Shown here piece after piece: positions 53,035 through 61,269 of a stretch of 64,000 nt of DNA. Source of the stretch: Streptomyces pilosus (GTDB lineage: Bacteria; Actinomycetota; Actinomycetes; Streptomycetales; Streptomycetaceae); the NCBI RefSeq assembly GCF_014649835.1, contig NZ_BMTU01000021.1, positions 1-64,000 of the forward strand. Direction: 5' to 3'. The translations under genes were made by a program, and so were the position numbers. Below the pieces are notes generated by a model. It worked only from the letters and a program-made list of their open reading frames with translations, was not told the DNA's origin and ran no database searches. Numbering within the stretch: the stretch's first letter is position 1; every line of letters begins with the position of its first letter.

Positions 53035-54381
53035 ATGACTCACGCCATACCCGTGCCGCTGCCGTCCGCGCTCGTCGATCACCATGCGGTCGACCTGAAG
53101 CGCAAGAACACCGACGGCTGGGGCGTGGCGGTTGACGACGTCACCACCACGTCCACAGGTGAGATTTACGCCCTCTACGGTGTCCACCGTCACACCTACG
53201 GCGTGGCTGATGATGAAGCCGACCCGGCGAAGGCGCACTTCGGCTACTCGTTGTTGACCAGGTACGCCCCCGACGGCACTCCGCTCGCCACCGCGGTCTC
53301 GGGGCAGAGCGAGTACCTGCGCCAGGACGCCACGTTCGGCGGCCCCACGACCGGACTGGGCGAGGACCTGTGGTGGGCCAAGGGCCTGTGCGTCCTGCCC
53401 AACGGAACACTCGCAGCCACCGGGCCGGGGGACCAGACCCATCTGATCACCGCGGATCTCACGGCGGTGACCGCCCGCCACCGCATGCCCCTCAGAAGCT
53501 ACGACGACGGCCCGCGCAACCCCTTCGCCTCCTGGATCAGCACGACCCCGGCCGGCCGCATGCTGTGCACGACCGGCGAGTACGGGCTCTACAACTACGC
53601 CAACCTGCTCGACAACATCGTGTCGATCACCGACGAGCCCCTCACCCCCACCTCGAAGCCGACGCTGCGGGCCCTGGCGTCCATGGAGGCGGAACCCGTC
53701 AAGCACACCGAAGCCGACCTGCGGCCGGACGTCCTGTTCAACGGCGAGCCGGTCGGCATGGACCACCGGCCGCGGCCCTCACTGACCGAGCACCTCACCG
53801 AGCTCGAACAGACCGCGCATCAGTGGGACTGGCGCAACGCCCGGCTCGGTCGGCCCGCAGTGGTGCGGGAGGACCTGTTCGTCGTCCCGGTCTTCGGGCA
53901 CATCTTCCGGGGTGGCAGCCGCGGCCAGCGGTTCGCCTTCGTCCTGGTCAACGACAAGGGCGAGATCGTCGGCCAGCTCGGAGGCATGCACCTGTACCGC
54001 GACAGCCCCTTCACCGGCTTCTGCTTCGAGATCGCCGCTGACCCCGCACGCGAGCGGATCTACCACCTCAACCGGTACGGGCTGTTCGCCTGGACGGCCA
54101 CGGGCGTGCGCGCCCAACGCCTCGACCTGGAGGACAAGCGGTACAAGCTGCTCAAGCACTTCAGGCTCGTGGACTGCAGCCCTGCGGGTGAGCTGATCCT
54201 GGTTCACCGCACGCAGCACCTGATGCTCCGCCTCCCCTGCCCCGCCTCTCTCGGCGGCCTCGGCCAGGTGGTGGAGGACGCGCTGCGCTCCTATGCCAAA
54301 GAACGAACTCTCCTCAAGCGGCAGTGGCAACCGGTGAATTGGCACTGGACCGACTGCACCGCTCCCCTGCACCGCCTCTGA
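53035..54381 (+). CDS. Large conserved hypothetical protein, possible beta-propeller
   Basis: From ATG 53035 the 448-residue protein shows repeated beta-rich segments (GEIYALYGVHRHTYGVADDE, LWWAKGLCVLPNGTLAATGP, DSPFTGFCFEIAADPARERI), consistent with a propeller, but the family is not one I can name. No signal peptide or membrane helix, so cytoplasmic. Neighbours are remnants. Confidence 0.7.
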   Translation: MTHAIPVPLPSALVDHHAVDLKRKNTDGWGVAVDDVTTTSTGEIYALYGVHRHTYGVADDEADPAKAHFGYSLLTRYAPDGTPLATAVSGQSEYLRQDATFGGPTTGLGEDLWWAKGLCVLPNGTLAATGPGDQTHLITADLTAVTARHRMPLRSYDDGPRNPFASWISTTPAGRMLCTTGEYGLYNYANLLDNIVSITDEPLTPTSKPTLRALASMEAEPVKHTEADLRPDVLFNGEPVGMDHRPRPSLTEHLTELEQTAHQWDWRNARLGRPAVVREDLFVVPVFGHIFRGGSRGQRFAFVLVNDKGEIVGQLGGMHLYRDSPFTGFCFEIAADPARERIYHLNRYGLFAWTATGVRAQRLDLEDKRYKLLKHFRLVDCSPAGELILVHRTQHLMLRLPCPASLGGLGQVVEDALRSYAKERTLLKRQWQPVNWHWTDCTAPLHRL

Positions 54382-54599
54382 TCGCGCAGCGCGGCCGAGC
54401 TCGCGTCGTGAGACGGGCGCTCTAGCTCGAGTCGCCCCGGCCACGTCATGGAGGTCTCACACAGCTTCTTCAGCCGAGCCACTTGTCATACGTGCTTGGC
54501 AAGAACGACGCATCATGACCTGCGCAGAATTCTTAGGACCAGCACGACGCACCCGGTGCGGACTAGGTGTGCTGTCCGAGGGGTCGCGTGAAACCTGAC

Positions 54600-55087
54600 T
54601 GGTGTGGGCCGCTCCTGGGGAGGGCTGACCACCAAAATCCATCTGGTGGGTAATGGCGGGCGGCGTCCGCTGGCCGTACTGATCACACCGGGGCAGACGG
54701 GTGATGGGCCGCGGCTGATCCCGGCGGCGCTGGAGCGCCTCCGTGTGCCCCGCCCGGCAGGCGGGCGTCCTCGCACTCGGCCAGAGCACTTCAGTGACGA
54801 CAAGGCGTACAGCACCAGCCGCAACCGTCACCATCTACGACGCCGGCACATCAGGCACACCATCCCCGAGCGCCGCGAGCAGCGGGCCCACAGAAGAAAG
54901 GCACGGCAGCAAGGGCGGTCGGCCCGTCGGCTTCGACCGAACTCGATATGCCCGCAGGCCCCAGGGCGAACGAACGATCAACGCCCTCGAAGGCTCCCGC
55001 GCTGGGGCCACTCGATCTGCCAAACGGGCTTACGTCTTCCACGGCACGGTGACCGTCACCGGGATCCGGCTGTGGCTTCGCTCCTGA
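54600..55087 (+). pseudogene. IS5-type transposase C-terminal remnant
   Basis: The plus frame reads GRSWGGLTTKIHLVGNGGRR, then PLAVLITPGQTGDGPRLIPA and DDKAYS, the DDE core of an IS5 transposase, then RHTIPERREQRAHRRKARQQ. It changes frame near 54,900 (GGRPVGFDRTRYARR...AYVFHGTVT) and ends at 55087. The N-terminal half and one end are missing. 54382-54599 holds no supported gene. Confidence 0.8.
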
Positions 55088-55119
55088 GCCCTTCCCACTG
55101 ACTTCTGATTCGCCCCGGC

Positions 55120-55617
55120 CTACCGCAGGATGGGGCAGTTGGCGGATGTGTACTCGTCCGCGATGTTGAACACGCTCGCACAGCGCGGGCATTCGGCCTC
55201 ACCGAAGAGGTGGGCGATACCGTCGGCGAGCGCCCCGTGCCCGTCGCGGACGGCAGTCTCATGCATCCACCGGCCGATGCCGGAGAGCTCCTCGTGGGCC
55301 GCCGGCCGCAGACCGAGACGGGCCACGTCGCCCAGGTGCCAGTCCCGGATCGCCGAGTACCGCCCGTGGTCCCCGATGGCGATCGTCACCTCCACGGCGC
55401 AGTGGGGGCAGGCCAGGTGGTAGAAGTCGTCCGTGAAGTCCCCCAGGGCGGCACTCCAGTGGTACTGCTCCCTTGCCGCGAGCAGATCGCGGAAGGTCGC
55501 GAGGTAGTCGCCCGGCCGCGCTTGCAGGTGCCGGTCCAGCAGCTCGCTGAAGTCCGCGATCGCGTCGGCGCAGTCTGCCAGCAGGAACCGGGGCGAGTGC
55601 TGCACGATGTCGCCCAT
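55120..55617 (-). CDS. Conserved protein with zinc-ribbon-like Cys pairs
   Basis: The 165-residue protein contains CPHC (near 72) and CPRC (near 146), spacing that could hold one zinc, and a helical part (FSELLDRHLQARPGDYLATF, DYHLAxPH region). I recall similar proteins in Streptomyces of unknown role, often with a longer N-terminal part, so this copy may be 5'-truncated. No strong ribosome site precedes ATG 55617. Confidence 0.55.
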   Translation of the reverse strand: MGDIVQHSPRFLLADCADAIADFSELLDRHLQARPGDYLATFRDLLAAREQYHWSAALGDFTDDFYHLACPHCAVEVTIAIGDHGRYSAIRDWHLGDVARLGLRPAAHEELSGIGRWMHETAVRDGHGALADGIAHLFGEAECPRCASVFNIADEYTSANCPILR

Positions 55618-55708
55618 GGCGGCCGGCTGGTGATGCCGAACGCGCCGACGCCGTACAGGGGCGGGTCGCTTCCGGGGGTGACTCAGCCGATCTTCCCTGG
55701 GGACTACT

Positions 55709-56365
55709 TCAATGCCGCCGGTGCGGGCCGAGCTCGAGGAGCACGTTGCCCAGTTGGGCGGAGGTCAAGCTGGGCGTAGGCAGGGTGGCCATGGCCGGAT
55801 TCGCGCGGAAGCCGTCGAGAAGCACGGCAAGCGGGCGGGTCCACGCACCCGGGGCGACGGTGCTCAGTGCAGGCACGACCCGGCCCAGCGCCGCCAGGGT
55901 GAGGAGGACATCCTCGGTGGTGAGGTCCGGACGGACGGTGCCCTGGGCCTGACCGCGGCGGAGCAGGTCTGCGATCGTCTCGCGGTTATGAGCGTGGATG
56001 GCGTCCAGGGAGGTCACGCCTTCCAGACTCGTGGTCATGAGGTCGTTGGTGCCGCGGTCTGCGGCAAGCGTCGCGAACACCGTGTGCAGGTAGCGCGTCA
56101 GCCCTGTCCAGGCGTCCTCAGTGGCACGTGCTTGCGCTCCGGCGGCCATGGTCTCCGTGAGGGCGTCTTGGAAGACCTCGTCAACGAGTGCGGCGCGGGT
56201 CGGGAAGTGGCGATAGAGGGTCGCGTTGCCGATCCCCGCGCGCCGAGCGATGACGTCGAGCGGAGCGTCCAGTCCCTGTTCGGCGAAGACCTCACGGGCC
56301 GACTGCCTCAACAGTTCCCGGTTGCGCACCGCGTCGCGGCGCCCCGCCGGCGCATGGCCGCCCAT
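55709..56365 (-). CDS. TetR-family repressor B (similar copy at 28591)
   Basis: The 218-residue protein is a close paralogue of TetR A: EVFAEQGLDAPLDVIARRA, GNATLYRHFPTRAALVDEVF, GTNDLMTTSLEGVTSLDAIH and the GPHRR end. ATG 56365 has AAGGAG at good spacing. A perfect 26-bp palindrome, a variant of the TetR A operator, lies 28 bases upstream. It precedes the P450 gene on the chromosome, and that gene's promoter carries the TetR A type of site. Confidence 0.9.
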   Translation of the reverse strand: MGGHAPAGRRDAVRNRELLRQSAREVFAEQGLDAPLDVIARRAGIGNATLYRHFPTRAALVDEVFQDALTETMAAGAQARATEDAWTGLTRYLHTVFATLAADRGTNDLMTTSLEGVTSLDAIHAHNRETIADLLRRGQAQGTVRPDLTTEDVLLTLAALGRVVPALSTVAPGAWTRPLAVLLDGFRANPAMATLPTPSLTSAQLGNVLLELGPHRRH

Positions 56366-56392
56366 CGGGTCTCCTTCCTGCTCGTCCGCCGT

Positions 56393-56418
56393 CGTGCCGG
56401 AGAGTGCTCTCCGGCACG
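56393..56418. promoter_or_regulatory. Palindromic operator of TetR B
   Basis: CGTGCCGGAGAG-TG-CTCTCCGGCACG, a perfect 12-bp inverted repeat, core CGGAGA-N4-TCTCCG. It is followed by GATGCTAC as is the TetR A operator. Confidence 0.75.
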
Positions 56419-56556
56419 GATGCTACCGACGATCGGGTGGGTGAGCAGGAATCCCCTGCAAGCTGCGCTGTGGGCGCGAGGGCATCCGGCGTTGCAAGGG
56501 AGGCTTGGTGCGCAGATCGGCGCGTGCCTTGTTCGTGCTCGGAGGCGGGGCCGTGT

Positions 56557-57762
56557 CTACCAGCGGACCGGTAGTTCTCGCAGGCTCCGCATGAGGCTCG
56601 GGCGCCACCGTGGTGTGCCGTCACCGTCGAAGGCCAGGCGGGGGAAGCGTTCCAGCAGGATGCGCAGGGCCAGAGCCGCCTCCAGCCGCGCCAGCGGGGC
56701 GCCAAGGCAGTGGTGCAGGCCGTACCCGAAGGCAAGGTGAGCACGGGTCTCGGTCGGATCGCGGCGGATGTTGAACTGTTCGGGGGCGGGGAAGCGCGCG
56801 GGGTCGCGGTTCGCGGCGGCGATGGAGAGCACGACACGCGCACCCGCCGGTATTCGGACGCCGCCGAGAGTGACCGGTTCGGCGGCGTAGCGGTAAGTGC
56901 CCGCCGGCGCGGGCGACTCGAACCGGAGCGTCTCCTCCACGGCACCCTTGAGCAACCCGGAGTCGGCACGGACGGCGGCAAGCTGCTCGGGATGGCCGAG
57001 CAGCAGGTGGACGGCGTTGGCGATGAGATTGACGGTGGTCTCGTGCCCTGCGACGAGCAGCAGGAAGGCCATTCCGAGGAGTTCCTCCGGGGTGAGCCGG
57101 TCGCCGCCGTCCCCGTCGTGCGCGCGGACAAGGGCATGCAGCAGATCACTCTCCGCGGCGTCCCGAAACCGCCGCTTCTCTTCTGCCAGCCCTGCGAGGT
57201 ACGCGGCCATCTCCTGGCTGGCGCGGGCCGACTGCTCCGCATCGTCAAGGGCGACCACCTTCGTGGACCACGCCCGGAAGACATCCCGGTCCACGTCCGG
57301 TACGCCGAGCAACTCGCAGATGATGGTGAGTGGCAACGGATAGGCGTACGCCGCCACGAGGTCGGCCCGGCCGTCGGCGGCCACCACGTCCAGCAGCGCA
57401 ACGGCCGCCTCCTCGACGCGGGGGCGCAGCGCGTGGACACGGCGGGCGGTGAACTCGCGGGCCACCAGCGTCCGCAGCCGGGTGTGATCGGGCGGGTCGA
57501 CCTGGAGCATATTGCGGCCCACGGAGTACAGCCCGTCGTCCTCGAAGTCGGCGGAGTGCCGTACGTCATTGAGCAGCCTGGGGTCGGATAACGCCATACG
57601 CACTTCCTCGTGCCCGACCACCAGCCACGACTCGTCCCCGGTGGGGAAATGCACATGGTGGACAGATCCGCGAGAACGCAGCGAGGTGAAGGCGGAGTAT
57701 GGGTCGGCGGTGAAGTCGTCGGTCAGGTCGGCGAGCCGGACGGTGGGGCGCTGCGGGTGCAC
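56557..57762 (-). CDS. Cytochrome P450
   Basis: The 401-residue heme monooxygenase has the I-helix oxygen-activation motif AGHETT (238-243), the ExxR motif EETLR (277-280) and the heme-binding loop FGYGLHHCLG with Cys352 as axial ligand. It fits actinobacterial class I P450s and needs ferredoxin partners encoded elsewhere. GTG 57762 has AGGAG six bases upstream. Two CGGGGA-N4-TCCCCG-type palindromes lie upstream, so TetR A or B probably controls it. Confidence 0.93.
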   Translation of the reverse strand: MHPQRPTVRLADLTDDFTADPYSAFTSLRSRGSVHHVHFPTGDESWLVVGHEEVRMALSDPRLLNDVRHSADFEDDGLYSVGRNMLQVDPPDHTRLRTLVAREFTARRVHALRPRVEEAAVALLDVVAADGRADLVAAYAYPLPLTIICELLGVPDVDRDVFRAWSTKVVALDDAEQSARASQEMAAYLAGLAEEKRRFRDAAESDLLHALVRAHDGDGGDRLTPEELLGMAFLLLVAGHETTVNLIANAVHLLLGHPEQLAAVRADSGLLKGAVEETLRFESPAPAGTYRYAAEPVTLGGVRIPAGARVVLSIAAANRDPARFPAPEQFNIRRDPTETRAHLAFGYGLHHCLGAPLARLEAALALRILLERFPRLAFDGDGTPRWRPSLMRSLRELPVRW

Positions 57763-57781
57763 TGGCGACTCCTGGTGGAAG

Positions 57782-57797
57782 TGGGGAGCTGTCCCCG
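57782..57797. promoter_or_regulatory. Operator 1 of the P450 gene
   Basis: TGGGGA-GCTG-TCCCCG, one base from the CGGGGA-N4-TCCCCG consensus seen before TetR A and the patatin gene. Confidence 0.6.
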
Positions 57798-57829
57798 CTC
57801 AAAGCCTCGGCCGCGACCGTAGCACAAAA

Positions 57830-57845
57830 CGGGGAAACATCCCCG
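57830..57845. promoter_or_regulatory. Operator 2 of the P450 gene
   Basis: CGGGGA-AACA-TCCCCG, an exact match to the shared core, 48 bases from operator 1 (compare 44 bases between the two sites near TetR A). Confidence 0.7.
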
Positions 57846-58054
57846 CTTCCTGTCGGCGGGGTTTCGGTGCGCCGCGGGGCAGCCCCCCGCCCGTGTGCCA
57901 CGGGCGGCCGGTTCTCGGGTCGTTCACCGGGTGACCTCAACCCGTCAGCGCAACAGAGCACCTCTTCGAACGGCTCTCCGAGTCCAACAACCAGCCCCTC
58001 CACACCGCGGTCGGAACCATCCCGCGACCGACAGCCGGACCGCCCGCCGGCGCA

Positions 58055-58240
58055 AAGGGTCACGCGGCGGACGGCCACCCAGCTTCGACGAAGAGCTGTA
58101 CAGGAAGCGCAGCACCGTCGAACGGGCGATCAATCGGCTTGAGCACGCCAGAGCAGTGGCCGCCCGCTATGACAAGCGCGGCTACGTCTTCCTTGGGACC
58201 GCGACTGCCGCGGCCCCTCGCTATCTGGTTCCGTTCGTGA
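58055..58240 (+). pseudogene. IS5-type transposase C-terminal remnant
   Basis: The plus frame reads GGRPPSFDEELYRKRSTVER, then AINRLEHARAVAARYDKRGY and VFLGTAT, the C-terminal end of an IS5 transposase. Nothing remains of the catalytic N-terminal half. Confidence 0.7.
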
Positions 58241-58249
58241 GTGTCAGAA

Positions 58250-58440
58250 TCAGTCCTCATCCTCAGGCAGGTGGAAATAGACGGTCCCCGACCGCCAGGG
58301 GCCATGCTCGGCCATCTCCGACGCGATGACCACATCCTGGATCTCGGCGGGGGCCAACGCCTCGATGGAATCCGCCAGCCGCCGCAGAAGCGCCGGAACA
58401 CTGTCGCAGCCGGGGCCAGCAGGGTTGGCCTGCGAGAAGT
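58250..58440 (-). pseudogene. Conserved hypothetical protein, 5' truncated
   Basis: The minus frame reads VRHFSQANPAGPGCDSVPAL, then LRRLADSIEALAPAEIQDVV and ends in YFHLPEDED and a stop. It resembles the end of a Streptomyces hypothetical family (SVPALLRRxADSIEEL). No start is visible. 58441-58832 shows no supported gene. Confidence 0.45.
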
Positions 58441-58832
58441 GGCGCACGGTCCAGTGCGTCGGCTTATCCAGTACGGACCGATCATGACCCGAGCCTGGCA
58501 CACGCTGGCCTGGGAGCACGTCCCGTCGGCCGGGGTGCCGCTGAGTGACGACGCATTGAAGTACGCCCGCAGCTGGTCGGCTCAAAGTGATGCTTCATCT
58601 ACATCGAGACGACGAGCAACCGCTGACGCGGGACGGCGGGCGTGGGCCTCCTCGCTCGCGGAGGAGCTCACCGCCCGGCTGGTGTGCGCGCCCGGTGTCG
58701 TCGCGCCTTTCGTCGATCAGCGGAGGCAACCCCGGACCGAGATCCTCCGTCTTGACGGACGACGAACGGGCCGCAGCCCTCTCTCCCCTCCCTCAGCGGA
58801 AGGGCTGACGGCCGCCGGACTATACACCCGAC

Positions 58833-58851
58833 GTATACATGATGTGTATAC
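58833..58851. promoter_or_regulatory. AT-rich palindrome upstream of the TPR gene
   Basis: GTATACA-TGATG-TGTATAC, perfect 7-bp arms; an additional TATACA lies 12 bases before. This is unusually AT-rich for the region. It sits 35 bases before the TPR gene start and is a likely operator or promoter core. Confidence 0.55.
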
Positions 58852-58885
58852 GCGGGGTTCCGGGCCACCGAACGGAAAGGCTTCG

Positions 58886-59926
58886 ATGTACGGCAAGGCA
58901 TTCGCCCCGGAGTACCAGGGCGCCCTCACCACCCTCTCCGTCAACGCACCGCTGGCGGACGTGCTCGCGGCCGGCACCGAGCAGATGCAGGAGGCCGTAC
59001 GGGCCGGACGGACCGCCGAGGCGGCGCGGACGGGCCTGGCGGTCGCCGAAGCGCACCGGCGCCTCGGGCAGGTACGCGAGGCCGAGCGGGCCTGGAAGGC
59101 GAGTTACCGCACGGCCCGGGAGGCCGGAGACCTGGCGGGCATGGCCTGGGCGCTCTGGAGCGGCGGCACCCTGGCCCGCCAACGGGGCGCGTTCCCGCTG
59201 GCCCGTCGGCTGCTCGCACTCGCCGCCGAGCTCGGCGAGCAGGCGGGGGACGTCGTCGTCCGCGGGTACTCGCTGGCCGGTCTCGCCGAGACCGGCCGTA
59301 TCCAGGGGGACTACGAGGCCGTGGGCCGGCTGCACGAGCAACTGCTCGACGAGGCCCGCAAGCGCGGCGAGGCCCGCCACACCGTCTGGGCGCTGGAGGG
59401 CATCGCCCAGATGCGGCGCAACACCGGGCAGTACGACAGCGCCTACGCACTGTTCGCCGAGGCGGCCGAGATATCCGCCCGCGCCGACGACCGGCGCGGG
59501 CACGCCTGGGCGCTGCGCGGCCTCGCCGACGTCGTCTCCGTACGCGACGGCGACACCGAGCGGGCCCTGTCCCTGCTGTCGCAGGCCGAGGCCACGTGCA
59601 GGGAGATGAAACTGAAGAGCGCTCTCGCCTACAACCTCAAAATGCGGGGCAACGTCTTCTACCGCGCCGGGCGTTACGCCGAGGCGTGTGACTTGTACCG
59701 GGACGCGCTTGCGGAGTTCCGTGAGATGACCGAGCCGCGCGGTGAGACGCTGGCCCGGCTCGGGCTGGCCAAGGCACTGGCCCGACTGGGTGGTGACCGC
59801 GCCGCGACGGCGGCCGAACTCGCCGAACTCGCCCGTCTGACCGAGCGGATCGGACTGCGGCACGCCCGGGAAATGGTCGCCCGGGCTCAGGCGGAGTTCG
59901 TCCCGGACGGGGAGGTCTCCGCGTGA
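58886..59926 (+). CDS. TPR protein coupled to polyprenyl synthase
   Basis: The 346-residue protein is built from about eight tetratricopeptide repeats (AEAHRRLGQVREAERAWKAS, GNVFYRAGRYAEACDLYRDA and others) with no other domain. ATG 58886 follows GGAAAGG. It overlaps the polyprenyl synthase start by 4 bases (GTGA), so the two are translated together. TPR proteins act as scaffolds; here it may organise or regulate the terpenoid enzyme. A TATAC palindrome in front may control it. Confidence 0.8.
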   Translation: MYGKAFAPEYQGALTTLSVNAPLADVLAAGTEQMQEAVRAGRTAEAARTGLAVAEAHRRLGQVREAERAWKASYRTAREAGDLAGMAWALWSGGTLARQRGAFPLARRLLALAAELGEQAGDVVVRGYSLAGLAETGRIQGDYEAVGRLHEQLLDEARKRGEARHTVWALEGIAQMRRNTGQYDSAYALFAEAAEISARADDRRGHAWALRGLADVVSVRDGDTERALSLLSQAEATCREMKLKSALAYNLKMRGNVFYRAGRYAEACDLYRDALAEFREMTEPRGETLARLGLAKALARLGGDRAATAAELAELARLTERIGLRHAREMVARAQAEFVPDGEVSA

Positions 59927-60948
59927 CGGTGACGGCCGTACCGGCGGCACCGGCCCAGATCGTCGACCGGTGCGCGCGGTTGACCCGGCCGGCGTTGCGG
60001 GAGGCCGTCGGCCGACTGCACCCCTGGGTCGGTGAGATGGCCGCCTACTCCTTCGGCTGGTGCGACGTGGGCGGCGCGCCGGTCACCGCCCCCGGCGGCA
60101 AGGGCCTACGGCAGGCACTGGCCGTGCTCGGTGCGGAGATCGCCGGAGCGCCCCCGGAGACAGGGGTGCCCGCCGCCGTCGCGGTGGAACTGGTGCACAC
60201 CTTCTCGCTCCTGCACGACGACATCATGGACGGCGACCCGGTACGGCGGAGCCGTCCCGCCGTCTGGCGGGCGTACGGGACCGGCCCCGCCGTCCTCGCC
60301 GGCGACGCCCTCTTCGCGCTCGCCGTCGACACCCTCGCCACGTCCGCCGGCGGGATCGAGGGCGTACGGCTGCTGTCGGCGGCGCTGGGCGACCTGGTGC
60401 GCGGACAGGCCGACGACCTGCTGTTCGCGGGGCGCCCGTGGACCGGGCCACGCCGCGTGCGGAGCACGGAGTACCGGCACATGGCCGAGGGCAAGACCGG
60501 TGCGCTGCTGGGCTGTTCGCTGGCCCTGGGGGCGCTGGTCGCCGGCGCGTCCCCCGCCGTGGTGGCCGGCCTCGACCGGGCCGGCCGGCAGGCGGGGGTC
60601 GCCTTCCAGATCGCGGACGACGTGCTGGGCACGTGGGGCGATCCCGCCGTCACCGGCAAGCCCGTGCACGGTGACCTGCGCGAGCGGAAGAAGACCCTGC
60701 CGGTGGTGTCCGTCCTGGAGAGCGGCCGCCCCGCCGCCCGTCGTCTCGCCGCTCTGCTCGAAGCGGACGGGGACGTGGCCAGGGCGGCGGAGCTGGCCGA
60801 GGAAGCGGGGGGACGCGCGGCGGCGCTCGCCGTCGCGCGGCGGTGCAGAGCCTCGGCGCTGTCGGAGCTCGACGGGATCCGGGCTCCCGCCCGGCCGGCC
60901 CGCGACCTGCGGGCGTTGCTGGACGGTGTGGTGGTGCGCAGCCAGTGA
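59923..60948 (+). CDS. Polyprenyl diphosphate synthase
   Basis: The 341-residue enzyme has GGKGLR (58-63), the first Asp-rich motif DDIMD (99-103) and the second DDVLGTWGD (232-240), plus the Lys-rich DLRERKKTLP. It condenses isoprenyl diphosphates; the chain length cannot be read from sequence here. The second motif has Gly at the third Asp position, as in several actinobacterial members. GTG 59923 overlaps the TPR stop. No terpene cyclase or encapsulin gene is nearby. Confidence 0.88.
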   Translation: MTVTAVPAAPAQIVDRCARLTRPALREAVGRLHPWVGEMAAYSFGWCDVGGAPVTAPGGKGLRQALAVLGAEIAGAPPETGVPAAVAVELVHTFSLLHDDIMDGDPVRRSRPAVWRAYGTGPAVLAGDALFALAVDTLATSAGGIEGVRLLSAALGDLVRGQADDLLFAGRPWTGPRRVRSTEYRHMAEGKTGALLGCSLALGALVAGASPAVVAGLDRAGRQAGVAFQIADDVLGTWGDPAVTGKPVHGDLRERKKTLPVVSVLESGRPAARRLAALLEADGDVARAAELAEEAGGRAAALAVARRCRASALSELDGIRAPARPARDLRALLDGVVVRSQ

Positions 60949-60954
60949 CGAGGT

Positions 60955-60979
60955 TCGGGGCCCGGGCCGCGGGCCCCGA
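60955..60979 (+). terminator. Terminator after polyprenyl synthase
   Basis: TCGGGGCCCG-GGCCG-CGGGCCCCGA, a 10-bp perfect stem seven bases after the stop codon. 60980-61269 shows no supported gene. Confidence 0.75.
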
Positions 60980-61269
60980 CGCTCATCCGGCGATTGAATC
61001 CGGCTGTTCAGGCGCCGGGCGCAGCAGCCGCAGGTCGCCTCCCGGCGGCGCTTCCAAGGAGCGAGGGCCTTACGGGCCCGGCTGTCTCCCGCGTCGGCGA
61101 CTGCGGAGGCCACTGAACAGCTGTCCTCGGCTTCGACGGTGGCCTCACTGGGTCGAGGACTCCATCCGGTCGTCGGTGAGGGAAAGTCGGCCGAACACAG
61201 CCGGGCACATCAACCACCACCCGTCGTCCACGGCCGACGCATCCCACTCGCGGTGTCGTTGATCGGCGC

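Noticed and set aside
55712..56740. A 342-codon plus-strand frame opposite TetR B
   Set aside because: Antisense to a well-supported TetR gene with conserved DNA-binding motif; no ribosome site.
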